From Deinococcus budaensis (GTDB taxonomy: Bacteria; Deinococcota; Deinococci; Deinococcales; Deinococcaceae), in assembly GCF_014201885.1 (NCBI RefSeq), contig NZ_JACHFN010000007.1:62001-126000 (forward strand): 64,000 nucleotides of DNA, in the 5' to 3' direction. The notes beneath the pieces are model-generated. The model made no database searches. It saw only the letters and a list, made by a program, of their open reading frames with translations, and was not told where the DNA came from. Positions within the stretch are counted from its first letter, which is position 1; each line of letters starts with the position of its first letter. The position numbers and the translations under genes are program-made. Below are positions 1 to 8,874 of this stretch, in pieces.

Positions 1-337
1 GGTCGTCTACGACTCGCAGCACGGCAACACGGAGCGGGTCGTGCAGGCCATCGGGCGCGCGCTGGGTACCCCAGGGGAGGCCCAGGCCGTGCGCGTGGGT
101 GAGGTCTCCCCGGGACGCTTGACGGGCTTGGAGCTGCTCGTCGGCTCCCCGACCCAGCGGTTCCGGCCCACACCCGCCATCACCGGGTGGCTGCGGTCCA
201 TTCCGGCGAATGGACTCGGGGGCGCTGGCGTGGCCGCCTTCGACACCCGCATCCCGGTGGCGGAGGCGGGGTCCGTCCTCCCGGGTTTCTTCGCCCGCCT
301 CGCCGGGCCGGGAGCCTACGCGGCCCAGCACATCGCG

Positions 338-361
<24 letters not shown>
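1..361 (+). pseudogene. Flavodoxin-family gene, 5' end outside window, 3' end lost at a junction
   Basis: Reading frame 2 gives a flavodoxin fold from the FMN phosphate-binding loop (YDSQHGNTE) through [11 protein letters not shown] and VAAFDTR to about AAQHIAE. Family members continue for roughly 30 more residues, usually with a PPEGF and GPLKDGELERA tail. Here the frame ends in unrelated residues (GVSPPR, then stop at 359-361). The next bases continue a different gene, the pckG fragment, in another frame, so the C-terminus was probably lost in a deletion or rearrangement. Whether the truncated protein still binds FMN is unknown. Confidence 0.8.
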
Positions 362-1035
<674 letters not shown>

Positions 1036-1052
1036 CCGCCGATGCCGGGCCG

Positions 1053-2303
1053 TCACAGCAAGTCGAGCAGGACCCAGGCGAGCCCGGCCCCCAGGACCGC
1101 CATCGCCAGGCCCCAGGCCAGCAGCAGGCGAAAGACCCGCGCCCGGTCCACCTCCGCGGGCAGGGCGGCCAGGCAGAGGGCCCCGAGCGTCGAGAGGGGG
1201 CTCACGTCCACCATGTGGGAGCCCACGTCCACCGCGATGACGCCGCCCACCAGGCTGCCCGCCCCGACCTTGTGCAGCAGGTCCGGTACCAGCGGCACGA
1301 GCAGGGGCATCACCACCCCGGAGGAGGAGCTGCCCAGGCTCAGCAGCCCGGCCACAAAAGCCAGCAGGGCGTGAAAGAGGCCGGGCGCCGCGAGGCGGGC
1401 GAGCAGGTCGGTGGCGAGGTCGAGGCTGCCCGTCCCCTCCAGCAGGTTCACCAGCGTGCCGATCCCGCCCACGAGCAGGATCACGCCCCAGGGGAGGTCG
1501 CGGACGGCGCTCTCGGCGTCCCCCGCCCGCAGCAGGGTGAGGAGGGACGCCAGCACGAAGGCGGCGGCCGCGGCATTCACGCCCAGCAGCACCACGAGCA
1601 CCAGGAACGCGGCGAGGACAGCCAGGGTGAGGCGGCGCACGGGGGTCAGTGGGGGAACGTCGGGAGGGTCGGCCGTCCCGCCCGCACCCGCCCGGACCCG
1701 CAGCCCCCCCAGCAGGAGGTAGGCCAGCCCGGCGCTGAGGGACTGGAGGGCGGCGACCCCCGCGAACACGGTGAGGGGCAGGGCGGGGTCGTTCAGCCCG
1801 AGGCCCTCCAAGAGCGTCACGTTGAGGCTGCCCGTCACCGCGACGGGGGAAAAGGTGCCCGCGTTCGCCCCAGTGCACAGCAAGATGGCCATCAGCAGCG
1901 GGGAGACCCCCGCGCGGACGGCGGCGGGGAGCGCCACGGGCGCGAGCAGGGCCACAGCGGCGATGTTGCCCGGCCCCAGCGCGGACAGCGCGAAGGCCAG
2001 TCCGAAAAATGTGAGGGGCAGGCGCTGCCCGCTGGGCCCGGCCGCGCGCAGCAGCCCCCCGGTCAGGACATCCAGCGTGCCGTTGCCCCCCGCGAGCCCG
2101 AACAGCAGCGAGACGCCAATCACCGTGAGGACCAGGGTGGACGGGAAGAGCCTGGCGATCTCGGCCGGGGCCAACCCGGCGCCCCAGCCGCCGACGGCGA
2201 ACGCCGCCGCCAGCCCCAGCAGGCCCACGTTGAGGTCCGTCCGGACGATCCCGAGAAACAGCGTGGCGCCCAGCACCAGCAGCGCGAGGAGGGCGAGGGT
2301 CAT
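1053..2303 (-). CDS. SLC13/MatC-like dicarboxylate permease
   Basis: A 416-residue integral membrane protein with about 11-12 hydrophobic segments. The N-terminal half resembles the MatC (malonate/dicarboxylate carrier) family of the ion-transporter superfamily, with pore-like turns at LGPGNIAA and CTGANAGTFSPVAVTGS and a second at LGSSSSGVV. It would move C4-dicarboxylates or similar anions across the inner membrane; the substrate is inferred from family only. The gene is convergent with the pckG fragment and lies 52 bp downstream of the BTAD regulator on the same strand. A degenerate GTAAC-type pair (2327-2341) precedes its start. Confidence 0.75.
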   Translation of the reverse strand: MTLALLALLVLGATLFLGIVRTDLNVGLLGLAAAFAVGGWGAGLAPAEIARLFPSTLVLTVIGVSLLFGLAGGNGTLDVLTGGLLRAAGPSGQRLPLTFFGLAFALSALGPGNIAAVALLAPVALPAAVRAGVSPLLMAILLCTGANAGTFSPVAVTGSLNVTLLEGLGLNDPALPLTVFAGVAALQSLSAGLAYLLLGGLRVRAGAGGTADPPDVPPLTPVRRLTLAVLAAFLVLVVLLGVNAAAAAFVLASLLTLLRAGDAESAVRDLPWGVILLVGGIGTLVNLLEGTGSLDLATDLLARLAAPGLFHALLAFVAGLLSLGSSSSGVVMPLLVPLVPDLLHKVGAGSLVGGVIAVDVGSHMVDVSPLSTLGALCLAALPAEVDRARVFRLLLAWGLAMAVLGAGLAWVLLDLL

Positions 2304-2355
2304 GCGGGCAGGCTACCCCCGCCCCCGTTCCAGGTCGTTACGGGTGAGCTGGGGC

Positions 2356-3192
2356 CTAGACCAGGGTCAGCAGGTCCGCGAAGGGGCCGGCGCACCTGCC
2401 GTCACTGGTCAGCGGGCAGTTGTGGGTGAGGGGCGCGTCCGCCCGCTGCCCCCGCTGACAGATCGGCTCGCCCGCCTTGACCTGCTCGGCGAGGGCCACC
2501 GTCTCGGGCATCGGCGTATCACCTACCTCGGCGTGCAGAAAGCGCACGAAGCGGCGGTAGTGCTCGGTCGCCGCGTACTTGCCCTCGATCACCGAGAGGC
2601 AGGTCATCAGCTTCTGGTGGTGGTTCTCCCCGATGTAGGGGTCGGCCCGCAGCGCCGTCACCATGTCCCGCACCGCGAGGTCGCAGTGCAGGTGTTCGCA
2701 GTGCAGCAGGGACCGCTCTATGCACGCCCGCGTGTACACGGCCCGGTACTCCTCCCGGGCGGCCTCGGCCCACTCGGCCCGCAGGTGGGGCAGGAAGTCC
2801 CCCGTGTAGGTCTCGATGGCCCGGTTCAGCGCGAAGAACCGGGCGTCTCCCTGCGCGTGTTGCGCCCGGTCCAGCGAGGCGTAGAGCTGGAAGACGTCGC
2901 TGGCGCGCAGCACCTCGTCCGAGAGGTGGTAGGTGCCGGACTCCTCCACGACGCTCTCGGGGCTGCCCAGGGCCGCGCGGACGCGGTGCAGCGCGACGCG
3001 AAAACGGTTGCCGCTGCGTTCTCCGGCGTCCTCCTGCCAGAGCGCGTCGATGATCTCGTCTCGGGTCGGCCCGGCGGGCCGGGCCAGCAGGAAGAACACG
3101 AGGTTACGCGCGCTCTCCGCCCCCCACTTCACGGGCAGGCTGTCCCACAGAACTTCGACGTGTCCCAGCGACCGAAGCGTCAGACCAGCCAT
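2356..3192 (-). CDS. BTAD-domain (SARP-like) transcriptional regulator
   Basis: 278 residues. The N-terminal ~95 residues form an OmpR-like winged helix (ARNLVFFLLARP, DEIIDALWQ, RFRVALHRVRAAL). Residues ~100-240 are the helical BTAD/TPR-like domain (RAIETYTGDFLPHL, ALRADPYIGENHHQKLM, HYRRFVRFL). A cysteine-containing tail (ICQRGQ, HNCPLTSDGRC) follows and could bind a metal or sense redox; this is inference. SARP-type regulators usually bind direct repeats spaced by about one helical turn. Repeats of that kind lie upstream of the neighbouring stress gene and of two nearby transcription units, so this is the prime candidate for reading them. The start is supported by GAGGTGG upstream. Confidence 0.8.
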   Translation of the reverse strand: MAGLTLRSLGHVEVLWDSLPVKWGAESARNLVFFLLARPAGPTRDEIIDALWQEDAGERSGNRFRVALHRVRAALGSPESVVEESGTYHLSDEVLRASDVFQLYASLDRAQHAQGDARFFALNRAIETYTGDFLPHLRAEWAEAAREEYRAVYTRACIERSLLHCEHLHCDLAVRDMVTALRADPYIGENHHQKLMTCLSVIEGKYAATEHYRRFVRFLHAEVGDTPMPETVALAEQVKAGEPICQRGQRADAPLTHNCPLTSDGRCAGPFADLLTLV

Positions 3193-3412
3193 GCACCACC
3201 TCGGGAAGGGCGTGGAGGGGAGGGAAAGGGGTGCCTGCCAAACCGCAACCTTAACGTTCTTTCATCTTAGGTGGCCTCCTCGTGAGAAGTAATGAGAAGA
3301 CCAGCGGCGGTCATACGGGCGAGCGGGACGGACATTGAATGCCCGCCGCCGTTCCCGGGGGGAGGGGCCACCGCGAGGCACCGGCACCTCACTGCTGGAT
3401 TCCCCCCCCACT

Positions 3413-3898
3413 TCACGGCTCGGACCGCGCTCCGTCAACGCCAGGATGGGCGGCACGGTGACGGTCGCCCAGCACCTGAACCCAGCGGGACGGGACGGCC
3501 TCAGAGGGTGGGCGGCTTCCGGTCAGGTGCACGGGCAGGGCGCTGAGCCGCGCGAGATTCACCGCGAACTTCCCGAGGGCGTCGTCGGTGAGGCCCCCCG
3601 CCCCGCTGATCCCCAGGACGATCAGGTCGGCGGCGTGCTTACGGGCGTAGTGCGCGATGGCCCCCTGCACGTCGTGATCCCTCACGGGCAGGACGACCCG
3701 GGCGGGCGGGCGGCGCGCCCCCGCCGCGAGCGTTTCCAGGTGACGGTCCGCCGAGGTCCGTTCAGGGGGGGTGTCGCGTTCCAGGATGTGCAGGAGAGTG
3801 ACGCGCCCACCCAGGGCGCGGGTGAGATCGTAGGCGTGGTGTGCCGCAGGGTGGCAGGCGGGGTGGTGATCCACGGGCACGAGAAGGTGCCGGAACAT
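3413..3898 (-). CDS. Universal stress protein (UspA family)
   Basis: 161 residues: LLVPVDHHPACH at the N-terminus, VTLLHILE on the second strand, and a nucleotide-binding-type stretch GISG-N9-GK near residue 115 (the common G2xG9xG pattern followed by Lys rather than Ser/Thr). It is a cytoplasmic stress protein likely to bind ATP. The start is fixed by AAAGGAG seven bases upstream. The 16-bp element at 3951-3966 lies 53 bp upstream, so it probably belongs to the same regulon as the bactofilin-like and DUF4342 units. Confidence 0.85.
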   Translation of the reverse strand: MFRHLLVPVDHHPACHPAAHHAYDLTRALGGRVTLLHILERDTPPERTSADRHLETLAAGARRPPARVVLPVRDHDVQGAIAHYARKHAADLIVLGISGAGGLTDDALGKFAVNLARLSALPVHLTGSRPPSEAVPSRWVQVLGDRHRAAHPGVDGARSEP

Positions 3899-3950
3899 AG
3901 GTGCTCCTTTCCCACAGTTCGGGGCTGCTGCCTCACCCGGCCCGTGGGGT

Positions 3951-3966
3951 GTAACCGGGGGGTTAC
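3951..3966 (-). promoter_or_regulatory. GTAAC-N6-GTTAC element upstream of the universal stress gene
   Basis: On the minus strand this reads GTAACCCCCCGGTTAC, 53 bp before the universal stress protein start. It differs by one base from the element at 8423-8438. It can be read as a direct repeat of GTAAC-like boxes one helical turn apart or, in this copy, as an inverted repeat (GTAACC/GGTTAC). Confidence 0.6.
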
Positions 3967-4021
3967 GAACCCCCCGCGGGGCCGGATGCGGAGGCCCGGA
4001 GGGCAGGCTCGGCGCGACCCA

Positions 4022-4410
4022 TCACCCCGGGCTCCCCTGAAGCCGGGGCGCGAGCAACAGCCCCGCGGGGATGACGACGCTCACCAGGCTGCCGGGGTTC
4101 GGCGGGCCGGAGTCCAGCCCCGTGAGCACCAACGGCAGCAGCGTCGCCGCGAGCAGGGCGGGCTGCCACCAGGTCCAGCCGAACACGAACGCCAGCGCGG
4201 CCACCAGGAAGCCCACGGCGGCCACGACCCACAGTGCGGCGAACACCGCCGTGCCCCCGTGCCCAGGTCGAGGTGCCCATCCACCACCGTCGTCGTGTAC
4301 GGCAGCCCCTGGACCTCCGCCAGCCGCAGGTACGCCGTGAAGCCCATCAGGTGAATCAATCCGTGCAGGGCGGGGACCAGCCCTGCTCCCCAGTGCAGCA
4401 TGTTCGTCAT
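4022..4410 (-). pseudogene. Small four-TM membrane protein, frameshifted in a G-run
   Basis: Starting at 4410 (MTNMLHWGAGLVPALHGLIHLMG) the frame is open to about 4259. The conserved continuation (VFAALWVVAAVGFLVAALAFVFGW to SPG, stop at 4022) lies in the next frame. Adding one base to the run of five G on the minus strand (4254-4258) restores GTGGTAVFAALW and a single protein of ~130 residues with four membrane segments. It is either a true frameshift or a homopolymer sequencing error. It starts 5 bp after the DUF6544-like gene, so it is the last gene of that unit. Function unknown. Confidence 0.7.
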
Positions 4411-4415
4411 CCCCC

Positions 4416-5312
4416 TCACTGCCCCCTCTGCCGCACGTACTCGCGCACGTCGGCGTTGTAGACGACCTCCTCGGTGGTGAACACGGCCCACGGGCGGCCC
4501 TGGTCCAGCCAGAGTGCCGCGCTCTCCCGCGGCAGCGTCATCCCGCCGAACTCGCCCCAATCCAGCGTCTGGTTGAGCCAGAGGGTCTTCTCCTGGCTCG
4601 CCGGCCCGTGGTAACGCATCGACTCGAAGAGGGTCGGCCGTCCGGTCGCGGGGTCGAACCTCACCACGTACGTCTCGCGTTCCTCTCCGAAGGGCACGCT
4701 CAGCAGCGCCGTCTCGTCGTTCACGGCCGTCCAGTGCACGCGGGGATCGGTGAGGTACACAGAGGGCATCCAGACCGTCTCCGACCACAGTCCCAGGTTC
4801 GCGCCCTGCGCCCCCTTGGGATCGCCGACGCTCGACGGGAAGGGGCGGGGCAACTCCTGGCGACTCACCCCGTCCAGGTACGACTCGTTCACCCGCAGCA
4901 GGGGGAGGCCGAACCACGTTGCCTCGATGTAGTGGCGGTAGTTCCGCCCAGACTCATGGACGAAGCGGAAGCGCGCGGGAAAGGCCGGGCCGCCGGGAAT
5001 GAAGCGTAGACTTGCCCGGCCCGTGACCACGGCGGAGGTGATCACCGGGATGAACTCGCCGTACGTCTGGCGGTAAAAGCGCTGGACCGGGGCAGGCAGC
5101 CCGGCGGGCAGGGGCACCGCCTCCGGCGTGCTCAGCCTGGCCGGGTACGCGGGGAAGGGCTGGGGCTGGACCTGCAAGCCCGCCCATCCCAGCAGGGCGA
5201 GACCGGCGAGGATACCCGCGCTCCACCCGAGGGGACGGCGCCAGCCGACACGGCGGCGGGCGGCGCGGCCCGCGGAGTGGGCGGCGGTGATGCGAAGGTG
5301 TCGGGTGTTCAT
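4416..5312 (-). CDS. DUF6544-like membrane-anchored protein
   Basis: 298 residues with one N-terminal membrane anchor (LGWSAGILAGLALLGWAGL) and a mostly beta exported domain. It has the family-like stretch PAPVQRFYRQTYGEFIPVI followed by RASLRFIPGGPAFPARFRFVHESGRNY, with a long C-terminal part resembling a lipid- or ligand-binding beta sheet. No catalytic motif is visible. Its ATG overlaps the stop of the E2-like gene (ATGA at 5309-5312), so the two are translationally coupled. Function unknown. Confidence 0.7.
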   Translation of the reverse strand: MNTRHLRITAAHSAGRAARRRVGWRRPLGWSAGILAGLALLGWAGLQVQPQPFPAYPARLSTPEAVPLPAGLPAPVQRFYRQTYGEFIPVITSAVVTGRASLRFIPGGPAFPARFRFVHESGRNYRHYIEATWFGLPLLRVNESYLDGVSRQELPRPFPSSVGDPKGAQGANLGLWSETVWMPSVYLTDPRVHWTAVNDETALLSVPFGEERETYVVRFDPATGRPTLFESMRYHGPASQEKTLWLNQTLDWGEFGGMTLPRESAALWLDQGRPWAVFTTEEVVYNADVREYVRQRGQ

Positions 5313-6136
5313 ACGGCCTCCATCTCGGACCGGGTCGTGGCCCCGGCCAAGTTCTCCAGGCCCTCGGCGCGCTCCAGCCGTTCGCGCAGGTCCCGCGCGA
5401 AGCGGGCGGCGGGCGCGCCGTCCACGAGGTCGTGGTCGAAATCCAGCGTCAGGCTCAGCAACTCGCGTGGCACGATTCTCCCGTCCACGACCGCGGGTTT
5501 CTCCCCGATGCCGCCGACGGTGACCGACAGTGTGTGGACGGGCAGGGCCAGGCCCCAGCCGCCCCCCGGGCCGAACATCCCCAGGCAGGTCAGGCCCACG
5601 GTGCCGAATCGCGCCTTCCACACGTGGGGGTGGCGGCTCACCCAGCTGTAGACGGCGCGCCGCACGGGACCGGGCAGCCGCAAGAACAGGTCGGCCAGCC
5701 GCGCCTGCCGCCCGCTGGGACTCGCCCCCGGGTGGGCCTGCACCGCGCGCAACTCGTCGTGCAGCTCACGCAGGGAACGGCGGTTCGCCGCGCGCAGGAT
5801 GTGGGCGAGTGGAAAGGACCGACCCTGGGCCGTGACCTCGACGATGACGCCCACGTCCACGTCGTCGAACACGACGATGCGGCCCCGCCCGTCGCGGTAG
5901 GCGTGCAGGCTCCGGTCGGCGTCCACGGCATGGGCCAGGCAGGAAGCGATGAAAGCGGTGAAGGAGCGCGTCTCCCCGGTGGCCGCGTGGTGCTGCCGCA
6001 ACCGCTCGCGGGCGGAGGTCACGTCCACCTCGATCAGGCCGCGAATGGTGGGCCTGTGCCGAGCGAAACGCGCCGCGTCCACGACCACCTGCCGCGAGCG
6101 GGGGAAGGGGAAGACGTGGGAGGGGCTTCGGCTCAT
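5309..6136 (-). CDS. Stand-alone 2-oxoacid dehydrogenase E2-type acyltransferase domain
   Basis: 275 residues matching only the catalytic domain of dihydrolipoamide acyltransferases. The active-site segment is LDFDHDLVDGAPAARF (His235, Asp239; family DHRxxDG), with SFTAFIASCLAHAV and LSVTVGGIGEKP upstream. There is no lipoyl or peripheral-subunit-binding domain and no E1/E3 gene nearby, so a normal pyruvate or 2-oxoglutarate dehydrogenase role is unlikely. CAT-like acyl transfer from another thioester is possible. GAAAGGA precedes the start. It lies 74 bp downstream of the bactofilin-like gene on the same strand. Confidence 0.8.
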   Translation of the reverse strand: MSRSPSHVFPFPRSRQVVVDAARFARHRPTIRGLIEVDVTSARERLRQHHAATGETRSFTAFIASCLAHAVDADRSLHAYRDGRGRIVVFDDVDVGVIVEVTAQGRSFPLAHILRAANRRSLRELHDELRAVQAHPGASPSGRQARLADLFLRLPGPVRRAVYSWVSRHPHVWKARFGTVGLTCLGMFGPGGGWGLALPVHTLSVTVGGIGEKPAVVDGRIVPRELLSLTLDFDHDLVDGAPAARFARDLRERLERAEGLENLAGATTRSEMEAV

Positions 6137-6210
6137 GGTCGGTCCTTTCTCGCGCTGTGGATCAGCCGCTCCCCGCCGCCCGCGCCCGAACGGCGGGAAG
6201 GAGGACCCGC

Positions 6211-7536
6211 CTACGCTGGATGGGGAGGAGGCAGGTTCGCCAGACGCGGCTCACGCGGCCTGCGCCACCACAGCCACAGGGCGCCAAGGGTGAGCAGCAG
6301 CGCGCTAAAGGTCACCAGCCCTCCCAGGACGGGCACCTGGGCGAGCAGGGCCAGGACGAGGGCGCCCACCAGAACGGCCGTGAGAGGCTGAACCGGATGC
6401 CCAGGCCGCACCGCTCCGGCCAGCCACCTCCCTAGCAGGAAGGCAGCCAAGCCCTGGGCGGCAAACCACGCTGCCCAGGTGAGCAGCGCCCCGACCCCCA
6501 GCAGCACGGGCGCCCCGATCAGTGCGAGGGGCAACCCCAGATTCCACAGCCCCAGCACGCTGAGCCCCACAGCGACGAGCACGGTGGCGCCCGCAAAGGT
6601 CAGCACCGCGAGGGGGAAGCCCACGAAGGTGAGCGCCCCGTACCCCAGGCTGGCCCCCGGCAGGGCGCGCAGCCGCGCGGTGATCGCCGTGAGGGGACCG
6701 CGCGCCAGCCACACCAGGAGCAGCCCCGCGAGCGCGACGGCCACGAAGTCACGCAGGAAGTTCAGCCCCACGTTCGTCGTCTTCACGGCCACCGGCGCCC
6801 GCACGTTCGGCACCCGCGGGGCGGCCAGTGGCGCGTACTCCACCCGCCCCGCCACGGCGCCCTGCGGGAGGGTGGGCCGGTCCGGCATCCGCAGGGTGAG
6901 GTTCCCGTCCACTCGCCCGCCTTCGCTGAAACGCACGCCGGAGGGGAGGGGGTCGGGGCGGGCCACCCCGGGCGTCCAGTTCTGCGGCCAGGTGGCGCGG
7001 TTGTCCACATCGAAACGGGCGTCGCCGCCGATGGGGCCGCCCACCTCCACCCCGTAGGCGCCGACATAGGCGTTGCGGGCGACGGTGCCGTTCAGCCTGG
7101 TCTGGGCGCCGCCAAAGGCCACGTCCCGCCCAATCCGCGCGCCGGGCGCCACGTCGAGGCCCACCCCGGCGGCGAGGAGGTCGCGCCCGATGGCCGCGCC
7201 CCCGCCCACCCGCAGCACCGAGCCCGCGAGCCGGGCGCTGCCCGTCACCCGGCCTCCCAGGGTGACGCTCTGCCCGGCCGCCCAGACGTTGCCGCCCACC
7301 GGGCCGTTCACGCGCACGGTGTTCCCCGCCGTGATCAGGTCGCCGGTGACGGCGCCGTCAATCTGCACGTCCTGGCCGGCCACGTACAGGTCATCGCGGA
7401 TCACCTCGCTGGCGGGGACGCGCACCACATCCCCCGTCCGCCACGACAGCCCGGGCGCGCTTCCGCCCAGGGCAAGGCCGACGAGCAGGGCGCTCGTCCG
7501 GTGGGTCAACTTCACTCGTTCTCGCTGGTCGCGCAT
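6211..7536 (-). CDS. Bactofilin-like polymer-forming domain fused to membrane segments
   Basis: 441 residues. After a signal-like N-terminus, residues ~35-170 form a right-handed beta-helix of short repeats (DDLYVAGQDVQIDGAVTGDLITAG, NGPVGGNVWAAGQ, IGRDLLAAGV), as in polymer-forming cytoskeletal/bactofilin proteins. From ~residue 260 there are about five hydrophobic segments ending in LWLWWRRPREP. It is probably an envelope protein with an exported beta-helix anchored by a membrane bundle. I chose the ATG at 7536 because AGGGGG precedes it; an in-frame extension upstream has no support. The 16-bp element at 7631-7646 lies 95 bp upstream. Confidence 0.75.
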   Translation of the reverse strand: MRDQRERVKLTHRTSALLVGLALGGSAPGLSWRTGDVVRVPASEVIRDDLYVAGQDVQIDGAVTGDLITAGNTVRVNGPVGGNVWAAGQSVTLGGRVTGSARLAGSVLRVGGGAAIGRDLLAAGVGLDVAPGARIGRDVAFGGAQTRLNGTVARNAYVGAYGVEVGGPIGGDARFDVDNRATWPQNWTPGVARPDPLPSGVRFSEGGRVDGNLTLRMPDRPTLPQGAVAGRVEYAPLAAPRVPNVRAPVAVKTTNVGLNFLRDFVAVALAGLLLVWLARGPLTAITARLRALPGASLGYGALTFVGFPLAVLTFAGATVLVAVGLSVLGLWNLGLPLALIGAPVLLGVGALLTWAAWFAAQGLAAFLLGRWLAGAVRPGHPVQPLTAVLVGALVLALLAQVPVLGGLVTFSALLLTLGALWLWWRRPREPRLANLPPPHPA

Positions 7537-7630
7537 GGCGAACCCCCTGGGGCCACACCTGGGCCTGCCCTCCGGCGCGGCTTCCACCGGGTGTTCCCGA
7601 CCCCTCTGGCCTGGATGCTGGGGCCTGCCT

Positions 7631-7646
7631 GTTACGTGGGGGTTAC
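7631..7646 (-). promoter_or_regulatory. GTAAC-N6-GTAAC element upstream of the bactofilin-like gene
   Basis: The minus strand reads GTAACCCCCACGTAAC: two GTAAC boxes whose starts are 11 bp apart, 95 bp before the bactofilin-like start. It lies just outside the truncated end of the mgtA remnant. Confidence 0.6.
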
Positions 7647-7667
7647 CACCCGGGACTTCACTGGGAG

Positions 7668-8437
7668 CGCCCGCCCTGCACGCGGCGGACGTGGGCCTCT
7701 CGGTTTCAGGGGTAGTGGACGTGCCGCGCGAGGCGGCGGACTTCGTGCTGCTCTTTCGCGACCTAGCGGTGCTGGGACGCGGCATCCGGCGGGGGCGGGT
7801 GACCTTTGTTCACCCGCTGAAGGCCGTGTTCACGACCACCCGCGCGAACTTCGGGAACTATGCTGAGCATGGCGGGCACGGCCCTGTGCCTGCCATGCCT
7901 GCCGCCGCTGCCCAAGCCGACTCCGCTGAACGACTTCCTCCCGGACCTGCCCAGCATGGCAAGTGCCGCTGACCGGGTGGACCCCGAACTCGGCGCTGGC
8001 CCGCGCCACTGGGATCCCCGCTTCATCGGGCGCTTGGTGACGGTCTTCGGGCCCGTCCGCTCAGCCTTCGACTTCCTGACTGTCGGGGTGCGGCTCTCCC
8101 TGCTGCGAGCCAAACCGGCCGAGTTCCGCACTGCGTGGGTTCGCGGAGTCGCTGCTCACCGAACTCGTCGTCACGCTCATCATGCGGACGCGCCGCGTGC
8201 CCTTCTGGCGCACCGTTCCCGGGAGGCTGCTGGGCGGGTCCACCGTCCTCGTCATCCTGCTCGCGCTGATCTTGCCCCACACCCCCCTCGCCCCGGCGTT
8301 CGGGTTCGTGCCGCTGCCGCCAGGGCCGCTCGCGGCCATCCTCGGGATCACCGTCCTTGTACATGCTGGCCACGGACGCGGTGAAAGGTGCTGTCTACCG
8401 CCGGGTGGGGGAGGCGGGGGCGGTAACCCCCCGGTAA
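7668..8437 (+). pseudogene. mgtA: Mg2+-transporting P-type ATPase, C-terminal remnant with three frameshifts
   Basis: Homology starts abruptly at APALHAADVGLSV (the segment after the GDGINDAPAL hinge motif) in frame 2 and continues FVLLFRDLAVL to TTRANFGNYAE. It jumps to frame 3 near 7860 (PLNDFLPDLPSMA, DRVDPELGAGPRHWD, FGPVRSAFDFLTVGV). At 8140 it moves to frame 1 (FAESLLTELVVTLIMRTRRVPFW), and near 8358 back to frame 2 (YMLATDAVKGAVYRR), stopping at 8435-8437. About 70% of the ATPase, including the phosphorylation and nucleotide-binding domains, is absent. It is a clear gene relic between two active divergent promoters. Confidence 0.85.
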
Positions 8438-8438
8438 C
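8423..8438 (+). promoter_or_regulatory. GTAAC-N6-GTAAC element upstream of the DUF4342 operon
   Basis: GTAACCCCCCGGTAAC, 40 bp before the DUF4342 start and overlapping the last codons of the mgtA remnant. The two GTAAC boxes start 11 bp apart. No convincing -10 hexamer follows, so an activator-dependent or ECF-type promoter is possible. Confidence 0.6.
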
Positions 8439-8477
8439 ACCCGGGGCCGAAGCTGGGCCTGGAAAGGAGGGCTTGCC

Positions 8478-8813
8478 ATGACGGACCAGACGAAGACGGC
8501 CCCGCAAAACACGCCCGCCCAGGCCCCGCCTCCGGTTGTGGAGGAGCTGGAGGTGACCGGCGCGGAACTCGTGGCGCAGGTGCGCCACCTCGCCCGCGAG
8601 GGAAATGCCCGGCGGGTCACCATTTTCAGCGAGGAGGGCGAGGAGCTGCTCAGCATGTCCCTCACCCTGGGCACCGTGGCGGGCGGCCTGGTGGTGCTCT
8701 CCGCGCCCGCCCTCGCCGCGCTGGGGGCGCTGGCGGCCCTGGTGACCCACGTGAAGGTCGTGGTGACCCGGGACACGCCGGACGCGGGGCCTCCGGTTCG
8801 CGCTGATCCCTGA
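8478..8813 (+). CDS. DUF4342 domain protein
   Basis: 111 residues: EELEVTGAELVAQVRHLAREGNARRVTIFSEEGEELLSMSLTLG, then a hydrophobic stretch (VVLSAPALAALGALAALV) and THVKVVV. This is the DUF4342 arrangement: a small alpha/beta N-terminal part, often UBA-like, followed by one membrane segment. It is probably a small membrane-associated protein of unknown role. AAAGGAGG lies just upstream. It is the first gene of an apparent three-gene operon with the two LiaI/LiaF-like genes. Confidence 0.8.
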   Translation: MTDQTKTAPQNTPAQAPPPVVEELEVTGAELVAQVRHLAREGNARRVTIFSEEGEELLSMSLTLGTVAGGLVVLSAPALAALGALAALVTHVKVVVTRDTPDAGPPVRADP

Positions 8814-8874
8814 CGCCCGAAATTCATCCTTCCCGGTCCGGGCCGCGGCCGCACAGCGGCCCAGAGGAGCCCCT

